From Coffea arabica (taxonomy: Eukaryota > Streptophyta > Magnoliopsida > Gentianales > Rubiaceae): a stretch of DNA of 64,000 nucleotides. The stretch is taken from the NCBI RefSeq assembly GCF_036785885.1, contig NC_092322.1, positions 16,886,466 to 16,950,465 on the forward strand, written 5' to 3'. Both the position numbers and the translations under genes were made by a program. This document shows, piece after piece, positions 45,949-54,404 of the stretch. Each line of letters opens with the position of its first letter. Within the stretch, counting starts at the first letter, position 1. The notes under the pieces are model-generated. The model made no database searches. It was not told where the DNA came from and saw only the letters and a program-made list of their open reading frames with translations.

Positions 45949-46889
45949 TGTTGATCTTGATTCCTATTTTTTGATATTTACAAAACAAATAGATAGTACT
46001 AATATCTTTTCTAAGAAATTCTTTCAGTCTTAAAGCAATTTGATTCAAAGAACAAGAGCATTTGAAAGAAGAAAAAGAAAGACGAAAGCTGTCGGACGCT
46101 CATAAAGACAATACCGGACGTCCGATAGAATTGAGATAATTCTTCAAACTCTCTGTCTGCTATCGGACGCAAGTATCGGACGTCCAATAGAATCTTTCAA
46201 ACTCTCTATCTGCTATCAGACGCAAACAACGGTAGCACCAAACGTCCGATACTCCCAACGGCTAGTTGACTTTTTACATACGTTCTATCCGTTGGAAGCA
46301 TTAATGAAGCATTTTCTTGATCTCATATAAATAGAGTATGGTTTGAATCTTCAAATAACTTTTGCACACTGAAAATACAAAAGATATAGAGTAGTTTTAG
46401 TGAGAAAACACTCTCCAAAGAAGATTTGTAGTTTTGGTGGTGTGAAATTTATTGTAAACTTTTCATTTGTGAGTGAATATTTCAATAGTGTAGCTCTGTG
46501 AGGATTGTCCTGAGAAATAGAAAAATTTTCTAATTTAACCGAGTGAACCTTGGGGCAAGGAGAAAGTGAGCTTTCTTTTGTACACAAGATTGGTTGTACT
46601 TCATCAACTTGAAGAAGTTTGTTTGAATTGATCTTCAAACTCAAGAGGAGCTTGGTAGTCAATTGATTTGCAATTCTTTTTTTCTCATTTACTTATTATT
46701 ATGTTGTGATCATTAAATTGTTTATCTCTTCTACTTCTCTCTAGTAATATTGTTCATTCATTGATTGATTCATTGTATAATCACTTAGAAAAGAGGATAA
46801 ATTTCATATCGAGCAAAAAATATCTTTAACTTAATTAGTTTTTTAATTTACCTAATTCACTCCCTCTTAGGTTGTTTTCGATCATTACA
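45949..46889 (+). repeat. 3' LTR of the old copia element
   Basis: 941 bp, homologous to 35181-36171 with many substitutions and some length changes. Followed by the duplicated AGTTT. Confidence 0.86.
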
Positions 46890-47009
46890 AGTTTTATAAG
46901 ATTGTTGTAATTAAGTTGTTAAAAAACTTGTAGAAAAAAAATTAACATAGGATCAATTCTACTTTATACTCTTCAAATGTACGTGAATTTTCACTTTAGT
47001 CCTGAATTT

Positions 47010-47225
47010 CAAAATGAGACACTATAATTTTTAACCTAAAAATTGTAGCCCATTTTTGTCCTTAAAAAATAAAATTTGTTACGCTTCAGTCTGTAAAATA
47101 TAAAATTCATCTCACTTTAATCCTTAAAATATAAAATTTTTCACATTTTAATTTCTAAAGTATAAAATTTATCCCACTTTAGTTCATAGAATATGCCCGC
47201 TTAAGTATAAAATCTGTCATACTTC
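47010..47225. repeat. about five tandem units of ACTTTAGTCCTTAAAATATAAAATT
   Basis: Units of about 36-40 bp with CACTTTARTYC...AAARTATAAAATT are repeated within the outer TIR element. Non-coding. Confidence 0.65.
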
Positions 47226-47636
47226 ATGAACCATCTTTTTTAAGTGCAATGTTTTGAAACTCGAACCGGTGATCGATCCGGTTAACCCACCGATTTTCGG
47301 TTTAATCGGTTCAACCGGCCCAGTCACCGGTTCATTACTTTTAAAAATAAAAAAAATTAAAATTCATTATCTCTCTTGCCTGGTGATATTCCTACGCAAA
47401 ATAAGCCCAGATTCAAACTTTTCATCCCTTCAAACATCAGTTTCATCTTTATCACAAAGAAATAAGTTTCAAATCTTAAAAAAGAGAAAGAGAACTCATC
47501 CAAAGATTTTCAACATATTAACTTGAAGTATTCCTTTTCCAAAAATTAAAAAATTAAAAAACTATGCACCCAAGAACAAATTTTTTCATAACTTGAAAAG
47601 TCAAAAACATAAATTTTCTAAAACTTGATGAATGTA

Positions 47637-47785
47637 GGTTGTGTTTGGATTGCATTTTTCATGATTTTTCATGGAAAAATTACTGTAGCGATTTGATGTA
47701 TGTGAGGGAAAAAGGTAATAGAGAAATGTGATCACGAAAAATGACGTAATTTTTTTTTACGGAAAACAGCAATCCAAACAAGGCC
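47637..47785. mobile_element. Tourist-like MITE, 149 bp, GTA duplication
   Basis: The left end GGTTGTGTTTGGATTGC and the right end, read inward as GGCCTTGTTTGGATTGC, are flanked by GTA on both sides (47634-47636 and 47786-47788). A 3-bp duplication and GGCC..TTTGGATTGC ends fit small PIF/Harbinger-derived elements. The core contains TTACTGTAGCG. Confidence 0.75.
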
Positions 47786-48346
47786 GTAGTTTCTCTCAAT
47801 CATACAAAAAATGAAAAGAAAAACCTAAAAAATCGCAATTGAAAAAAAGAAATTTCAAACCAACAAAAATTAGAACAACACAATATACCAAGAAAAAAGA
47901 AGCAAAAATTTCAAAAAAAAAAAAGAAAAGAAAAATCGTTACATACAGAATATAAAGAAAAGAAAACTCCAAATGATTGAACTAAAGATATGGAAAAACT
48001 TCAAGAGATCGAACTAAATAGATGGAGATTTAGAAAGGGTTGGAAGTAGAAAAAAGAAGAGAGGAGAGTCCATATTAGAAAGAGGAATGGAAAGAGAATA
48101 AGAGTTTGTAAAGGGAATAAATTCATAGACTATAAATACCTGTGATTAGATGAGAAAAAAAATGAAATTGGGAGCATAAAGATTGAAGATGGTGATGCAA
48201 AGAGATGAGGCGTAGGGTGAAGTCTGGCGGCTGAAAAGTTACTTTTATGTCTTAAGCTTAGGGTGAATGTCTGAGGCGTAGGGCATGGAAGTTAATTAGT
48301 ATAAAAAATATACAAATAAAATTTTATGCACTAAAAATGCAAAAAA

Positions 48347-48420
48347 GGATGCTTGGTGTAATGGTGAAACCTTTTGCCTCCTCACATGAAGTCCCAAGAT
48401 CGAACCTGACTAGCAACAAA
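48347..48420 (+). other. tRNA-like sequence (SINE head or decayed tRNA)
   Basis: TGGTGTAATGG (48354-48364) resembles a polymerase III A box and GATCGAACC (48398-48406) a B box, at tRNA-like spacing. It does not fold into a convincing complete tRNA by eye and no SINE tail is seen. Presence of the boxes is direct; polymerase III origin is inferred. Confidence 0.4.
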
Positions 48421-49931
48421 AAATATCCCCACTTTTCCAAAGCTTTCAAAGAAAAAGAAAAAAGACATTGTGAAAAAAATAAAAAACCGAGGTTCAATGG
48501 TTCAATCGATTTTTAGTGGTTAAACGGTTTTTTTCGATTTAATTGAAGTCTTCGGCTTTGGCATACAATCAAACCGGTATCATGGCCGGTTCACGGTTCA
48601 ATCGATCGAGCCGGCCGGTCCGGTCGGATTTTTAAAACGCTGCTTAAGGCTTCATTTGAATAGGGTGAAATGGACAGAAAAGAAAGTATTCAGAGAGAAG
48701 GACAGCCATTTCTTTCCTTTGGGAGTTTAACAACTACAGAAGAGAAGTGAAATGAACGGATAAAATCTCCCTCCAATTGTTGAAAATTTTTCCGCCCAAA
48801 AGTGGGAAGAAAAGGATGGAAAGATGATGGGGCGCCAAAGACATTTTTAATATGACAAGTTTGTCCTTTAAAAGCTGATACAAAAATTTATTATTCCCAA
48901 TATATCCTAAATTGATTTCTAAAAGCACTACAAAGCTTTCTCGGTGGTCTTCATGTACTTTCAATACTTCGAGCAGGTTGAGAAATCAGAAAACTTGGCT
49001 TTCTTTCTTTCGTTCTTCACCCATAATTCACCAAACAAAAGGTATTTCTTTAACTCAATCTCTCTTTCTTTCTTTGCTCAGTCTTCACTAGAGCATTGTG
49101 AAAAAAGTATTTTTTTTTTGTGTAGATTCTTATTGTTTATACTCTAAATTTTTTGTTCGTTTTCTGTCATAAAATTCTTGTTAATAAACTCTTGATTTTA
49201 TATTATTGATTTGTGATTATATCTTGCATGGTTATGGTACATGACAGCTTTAGTGGTGATAAATGGATATGAAATTTGAATGCATACAATCTGTTTGTTT
49301 ATTTGCCTATGTAGATTCAAATTGTAAAATAATCCATCTAGAGTTCATAAACAATATGTTAGCCTCTTTTTATTATAATAATGCATCTTTCTTTGAAATG
49401 ATTAACAAGATGATGATACTAGAAGTATTATTTTGAATGGTGGCTGATCGTCAAAACCAAAATGAGATCTAACAAGATGGTGGTCATATGACAATAGAAT
49501 AAATCATATTTGGTTACGTTAGTTGATATCAGTAAATCTCCTAGGCTATAGCAGTTCTATTTATATTCATAGAGGTGTTCCTGGCTGAGGCCAAAATGAA
49601 GACATAAAAAATCAAATGCTTGATCAACTTGATTTAAAGCATGAAGAATTTTTCAGTAAAGTTTGGGTAGACAAAATGATATTTATATCTCAGTATCTTC
49701 ATTTAAAAACATCTTTATTTATTAGGATGTTGCATTATTTTTATTATTTACTGTAAATTATGTCAGCACTTTAAAAACATTACTATTAGAAAAATACTTC
49801 TTTTTATATTGATATTTAGAATTTTAACATTGTATTTGATAATGACTCCATAACCTTTGTAAATAAATAAAATTTGCTTTTTAATTATCTATTCATTCGT
49901 AAATTTAGTGTTCTAATACAAACATTTTTAA

Positions 49932-51287
49932 ATGGATAAGGAACAAAATGAAGTCGATGGAGAATATGACATTCAACAAAGGAAGCGACAATTGGTTGCT
50001 ACTGAAATTGTTTGTCATGTAGTAAACATGATAATTGCTCGAAAACTAAGCCATGCAAATTATGTGGATCGACCCATTGGATATTGGTCTGCACAATGTC
50101 ATTTAGTACGAGAGGAATTATTGATGCAACTTAGTACAAATGGATATTTGAGTAAGGTTATCCGTATGGGACCAGAAACTTTTAGGCGCTTATGTGACTT
50201 ATTGCAAACACATGGTGGTCTACAACCTACTCAAAGAGCCACGGTGCAAGAGCAAGTTGTTAAATTTCTCCATATATTAACAATTCCCTCAAAAAATATC
50301 ACAATGTCATACTTTTATCGGCGTTCTGGAGAAACTGTTAGTCGTCATTTTCATAGAGTTTTACGAGCAGTTATAGCATTAGAGGATCAATTTCTTCAGC
50401 AGCCTACGGGAGAACAACTTCCTCCGGAAATACTTAATAGTGCAAGATTTTATCCATATTTTAAGGTGATATAAACGTTTCGACACCTTATTTTAAAAAT
50501 TGTAAATTCATATAGAAATTATATTTTAACATAGTGTATAACTGTCAGGATTGTGTGGGTGCAATTGATGGAAGCCATGTTCGCGTTAAGGTGCCAAATA
50601 TTGATGCGGCAAAATATCATGGTAGAAAAGAGCATCCAACACAAAATGTGCTTGCTGCATGTTCTTTGAATATGAGATTCACATATGTTCTACCTGGTTG
50701 GGAGGGAACTGCATCAGATTCAATGATCATAAAAAATGCGCTCACTAGAGAAGATAAATTAATCATTCCTAATGGTAATGCTTAGTTAATTATTCTTAGT
50801 GCATTTAATTAAGTAGTAACTATTTGATATTTGTATAGGTAAATATTATCTTGTTGATGCTGGATTCATGTTGAGAAGGGGACTTCTTACACCTTATAGA
50901 AATGTAAGGTATCACTTGAAGGAATACTCAAGTCAACAACCGCAAAACTTTCGAGAACTATTCAATTTGCGACATTCATCATTGCGTAATGCAATTGAGA
51001 GAGCATTTGGTGTCTTGAAAAAACGGTTTCCAATCATTGGAGATACTCAACCAACTTATAGTGTTGAAATACAATCACAAATTGTGCTTGCTTGTTGTAT
51101 ATTACATAATTTTCTCATGGAGTTTGACCCTGACTTGGAGTACATTAATGAAGTGGATGGAGAATTGGCAAGTCAATCTCCATCGGAGGAGGAAAGTGGA
51201 GATATAAGTGCTGAAAAAGATCATGCTCAAGGAGAGAGTTTAAGGAATGAAATAGCAATGCAAATGTGGAATGATTACATACTATGA
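49932..51287 (+). CDS. PIF/Harbinger transposase (HARBI1-like, DDE_4), three exons
   Basis: This nuclease cuts and inserts Harbinger elements and needs a Myb-like partner for nuclear import and end binding. Exons 49932-50465, 50549-50774 and 50839-51287 join in frame through GT-AG introns of 83 and 64 bp and give 402 residues, a usual length. The N-terminus has the helix-turn-helix-like region (MGPETFRRLCDLLQ; VQEQVVKFLHIL; SYFYRRSGETVSRHFHRVL). The catalytic domain has D185 in GAIDGSHV, D235 in EGTASDSMI and E307 in NAIERAFGVLKKRF, with the LACCILHNFL motif after it. No stop or frameshift is visible. The ATG at 49932 is the first in the frame and follows in-frame stops. Whether it is expressed cannot be told. 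Confidence 0.9.
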
Positions 51288-51547
51288 CAACTTGACTTGA
51301 TGCTGATTTCTTTTGTTTAAGTTGAAATGTGATCCTTATTTTGTTAACTTGTACTCTTATATTAGTAGTATGAGTTTATAAATACAAGTTGCCACATGAA
51401 TCTTCTTTTGTCTAATAGATTCTGTATGTTTTTGAATCTATAAAACCATGTATTCATAATAGAATTAATATAAAACTTTTATTTTGATGTAAATTCTGTT
51501 CTTGTTATGTGTTTTTCTACAAATATAGTTTGTGTAATTGGAAAAGC

Positions 51548-52619
51548 ATGAAGAAAGATCCAAGCATCATGAAGGAAAACATGAAATGGACTCTAGCAAT
51601 GGATGAAGTCTTCATTCAGGCCCTTTTAGATCAGCATTATAAAGGATTTCGCGTGGATGGAACTTTTACACCAACTGCATACAATAATATTATCAATGAG
51701 TTGAAGGAGAAACTTGGAATGGAATTTACCAAAAGTCATTTGAAGAATCGACTGAAGACACTCAAGGAACACTTCAAAGAGTCCTATGATTTCTTTAGAA
51801 ATGGAAAATTAAGTGGTTTTTCTTGGAACCCATTCACAAAAACTTGGTGTGCTGAACCTAAAGTTTGGGAACAACTTCTACAGGTATATGTTAGCTAGAC
51901 TGTTTTATTGTCTTTATTGCTTTTATTTATTTTATCATTGAAATGATGCTTGTTTTTCATTTTTCTTTTCATGTTCTTAGGAAAAACCTGAAACTATAAG
52001 GTGGAAGACTAAAGTTATCAACCATTATGACAGTTTAGAAGAACTTTTTGCTAAAGATAGAGCAACGGGACAAGGTGCTGAAACAGCGAAAGAGAAACGC
52101 ATGCGTTGGATAAATGAACCAAATGGAGTGCAGTTTGAAAGTATCATTGAGATTGACAACATGCTATCTCAAAATGAGATCAGTCTAGAGACCTTCAATA
52201 ATTCAAGTAAGGAGTTGGATGCACAACGATCAAAGGCATGTAACAACAAACAATCTCAAGGTACAGCAGCAACACAAGGTAAGAAAAGAAAAGTCACATG
52301 TGATGAAGAATTTGAAAGTTTGAAGGGTGCACTTCACAATGTTGCTGATGCACTAAGAGAAGGTAATACTATTCTTGAAAAATCTAGGCCATGGGTATAT
52401 CCAGAGAAAGAGATTTATGATGAACTTGTTAATATTGGAGTTGAGACAGACCTGATTGATGATTATTATGTGTTCCTTTGTCAAAACACTGAGAAAGTAA
52501 GAAGCTTCTTTGGATGCCCATCGGAAAGGCGTAGGAATATTTTGAAATGGATTTTAGCCACTTTTGTCTATATGAGTGTGTTATCAGATGTTCGAAATAC
52601 TTTTGAAGATATAAGCTAG
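51548..52619 (+). CDS. Harbinger Myb/SANT-like protein, two exons
   Basis: Exons 51548-51883 and 51981-52619 join in frame across a 97-bp GT-AG intron and give 324 residues. Residues about 10-105 are a Myb/SANT-like DNA-binding domain (MKWTLAMDEVFIQALLDQ; YNNIINELKEKLG; KSHLKNRLKTLKEHF; FSWNPFTKTWCAEPKVWEQ). The middle is polar and holds a basic KKRKV nuclear-localisation-like motif. The C-terminal part (SRPWVYPEKEIYDELVNIG, then FFGCPSERRRNILKWIL) is the usual tail of these plant proteins. In known Harbinger systems this partner binds the ends and brings the transposase into the nucleus. An upstream in-frame ATG at 51509 is possible; 51548 fits relatives better. It lies about 260 bp after the transposase, in the same direction. 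Confidence 0.87.
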
Positions 52620-52968
52620 TTTTGGAAATTGGGATGATTCCAAGTACCCATTGGACATTTCATGTTTTGAAAATATGTAGATCATTGGGTGTATTTTTGT
52701 TTAGAAATTGATAGAATTATTTTGTATCAGGAGTAAATGCTCATGTAAATTTGGGAATCTGAATGCTACAGGAAACCTAGTTGCATTCCATGTAAACCTG
52801 GTTTATGTATATTTTGAGTTCACTTGGTTGCATGGCATTTTATTTACTTGGGTTGCATTCCACGTATATCTTGTTTATGTATTTTATGGTACCAGCTCAA
52901 CTCCAGAGTAAACACACTTAGTAATATTGTCTTTCAACCAATAAACACACTTATTGGTTCTTGCTAAC

Positions 52969-53144
52969 AACAGGTTTGTTTGGATTGCTGTTTATTTGTC
53001 AAAATATATTTGCTTACATCATCATTACAATTTCCAACGCACCTTTTTATCTTTCCAATTACCTTTTCATCTCACATATATCACATTACAAAAAGTGCTA
53101 CAGTAAAAATATCTCTAATAATTCACAATCCAAACAAACCCGTT
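52969..53144. mobile_element. MITE with GGTTTGTTTGGATTG ends
   Basis: The left end CAGGTTTGTTTGGATTGC and the right end, read inward as CGGGTTTGTTTGGATTGT, are inverted. The core has ATATATCACATTAC and GTGCTACAGTAAAAAT, the same core as in the MITEs at 16654 and 47637. Non-coding. Located inside the Harbinger element. Confidence 0.7.
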
Positions 53145-53266
53145 GTCTCTTTCTTTTTTGAGTAAAATATTTTATCTATGTTTATATGTTCTTGGCAGAG
53201 GTAGCGGTGTGGATGAATGAATTGGACTGTCCTAAATTGTTAGTTTTTTTGTGCTTGGGCAGCCAG

Positions 53267-53569
53267 GTTGGTACTTGCACTAGGTGCTCAGGCAAAGCTT
53301 GAATTTGTGCCTGGTGCTGCAGAGTATGCATTGCCATTTTCTACTCTTGAAGATGCTTGCGTTAGTATATGTACTATTGGGCATTAGTTATTCAGTAATT
53401 ACTTCAAACAGTAATGCAGCATGTAAATTACAATAATTGGAATTGTCTTGGTCTTCTTGAAATTCAGATGGTTGATGAAAAACTTAGAGCATTAGAGCAC
53501 CAGAACCTTGGTAAGGACTCTCAAATACGTGTGGCTATTGTGGGATGTGGTTACTCTGGAGTTGAGCTG
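53267..53569 (+). pseudogene. NDC1: captured two-exon fragment of an NDC1-like type II NAD(P)H dehydrogenase
   Basis: Exon-like 53267-53360 reads LVLALGAQAKLEFVPGAAEY, then ALPFSTLEDAC. After an intron, 53468-53569 reads MVDEKLRALEHQNL, then IRVAIVGCGYSGVEL. This is the part of plant NDC1 (alternative NAD(P)H dehydrogenase C1, plastid/mitochondrial) that leads into the second Rossmann fold; GCGYSG is the nucleotide-binding glycine motif. The splice borders, and an acceptor that completes the preceding Trp codon, are kept, so genomic DNA with introns was captured. The rest of the gene is absent. It sits inside the Harbinger element, between its Myb-like gene and right end. Confidence 0.82.
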
Positions 53570-53579
53570 GTATTGGAAT

Positions 53580-54125
53580 GATTTTTCTTTAAAAAAAACA
53601 AAAAAAGATTAAATGATGAAAACTTTCAATATTAAATGCCAAACGTCATGCTTGTCAAGATCAAAATCAAAATCCGGTCAATAGCATACAATAATTTCCG
53701 GTCAATATCAAAATCATATGTCAAGAATACCTAAAAGATATTACAAGGACTTGAGGCGATTTACATGCATGCAAGAGAATCGAAGTCCAGCAACAAATTT
53801 GTTGTATTATTCACCTTGTGGGAATGCATATGCAATTGTTTTAGAAATTTGTCTTGTCCAAATATTCTATTTATGAGAACAAGAAAGCTAATTTTTGAAC
53901 TTTGATTTACAAATAGAAAGGGCAAATATGTAAAGTTGTATTCTCATAAAATCCTTTCTTTCCATATCTCTCCAACTCTCAAATAAGAGAAAGATATTTC
54001 TTTTCTTTTCTTTCATTAAACTCCCAAACGAAATATGCATCTTTTCCCTTCTCTTCCTTTCTTTCCTAAGCTATCTTTTCTTTTCTTTTCTCTTCCTTCA
54101 TAAACTCTCAAACTAAGCCTCTGCT
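53580..54125. other. right end of the Harbinger element, no gene
   Basis: A non-coding region with repeated TCAAAATC and CCGGTCAATA near 53660-53720, and pyrimidine-rich TTTTCTTTTCTTTC blocks near the terminus. The blocks mirror AGAAAAGAAA stretches at the left end. Confidence 0.5.
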
Positions 54126-54227
54126 TAAGTGAGACAACACCATTTGAGGACTAAAATGTCTCATTAGAACTTAGGGACTAAAATAAGAGTTTAGGTATAG
54201 TTGAAGGGTGCCAAGGGGAATTAACCC

Positions 54228-54404
54228 CACAGCCGCGATTTATTCAAAACTAGAATTCTGGGATTAGGTTTATAATTTCGGTAAAAGTCAATTCAGACTG
54301 TCGAAAAAAAAAAAAAAGAAAATTTGCTTTTTCCCTCGACACTCCACGTCAACTGCGGGGCGGGAAAAAACTCCGACGGATTTTCCACTTCACCACTCTC
54401 AGAA
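54228..54404 (+). promoter_or_regulatory. 177-bp presumptive TOP3A promoter and 5' UTR
   Basis: This is all that separates the transposon nest from the TOP3A start codon. TTTATAATTT near 54269 could be a weak TATA element, and an A-run follows at 54305. The short length means that part of the native promoter either lies beyond the inserted elements or has been replaced by them. Transcription start is not visible from sequence. Confidence 0.4.

Larger units (their letters stand above)
35181..46889 (+). mobile_element. old Ty1/copia LTR element with a large foreign insert
   Basis: The LTRs at 35181-36171 and 45949-46889 start TGTTGAT. The 3' copy ends CATTACA and the 5' copy ends CTTATA. AGTTT flanks both sides (35176-35180 and 46890-46894), so the two LTRs belong to one insertion. 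The LTRs carry decayed forms of the GGACGTCCGA array found in the young element at 22440, so the families are related. The interior keeps remnants of gag, two CCHC knuckles and reverse transcriptase (36237-38180). About 7.5 kb of unrelated sequence then follows, before the polypurine tract. The element is dead. Confidence 0.88.
47247..48642. mobile_element. 1.4-kb hAT-like non-autonomous element
   Basis: The left end CAATGTTTTGAAACTCGAAC and the right end, read inward as CAGCGTTTTAAAAATCCGAC, form an imperfect inverted repeat. Both ends have CCGGTTCGAWCGG-like subterminal motifs. The left flank is TTTAAGTG. The right flank was CTTAAGTG before a later Harbinger insertion split it (48643-48647 plus 54129-54131). 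That is a 7-of-8 match, as expected for an aged 8-bp hAT duplication. No transposase. Contains a MITE and a tRNA-like sequence. Confidence 0.72.
48648..54125 (+). mobile_element. PIF/Harbinger transposon, 5.5 kb, with two intact genes and a captured gene piece
   Basis: The left end GGCTTCATTTGAATAGGGTG and the right end, read inward, containing GGCTTAGTTTGAGAGTTTAT are imperfect inverted repeats, with AGAAAAGAAA stretches inside both. TAA flanks each side (48645-48647 and 54126-54128), the 3-bp duplication typical of this superfamily. The right end has about six extra bases before GGCTTAG, so the exact terminus is approximate. It encodes a DDE transposase and a Myb-like protein, the two standard Harbinger products, both open. 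Between the second gene and the right end lie a MITE and two NDC1-like exons. Confidence 0.78.
46950..54227. mobile_element. outer TIR element split by later insertions
   Basis: The left end, GGATCAATTCTACTTTATAC then CTCTTCAAATGTACGTGAA, is mirrored at the right end, which read inward is GGGTTAATTCCCCTTGGCAC then CCTTCAACTATACCTAAA. Both continue into TTTAGTCC and AATGAGACA. I read these as the two ends of one small element of about 400 bp before insertions, now 7.3 kb long. The superfamily is not settled and the target duplication is unclear. Confidence 0.6.

Noticed and set aside
49932..52619. Harbinger genes considered as domesticated host genes
   Set aside because: They lie between imperfect inverted ends with a 3-bp TAA duplication and in the usual two-gene order, so a transposon is the simpler reading.
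54324..54404. Upstream in-frame ATG for TOP3A
   Set aside because: It would add 27 residues with no resemblance to topoisomerases. The ATG at 54405 leads directly into the Gly-rich start and Toprim domain.
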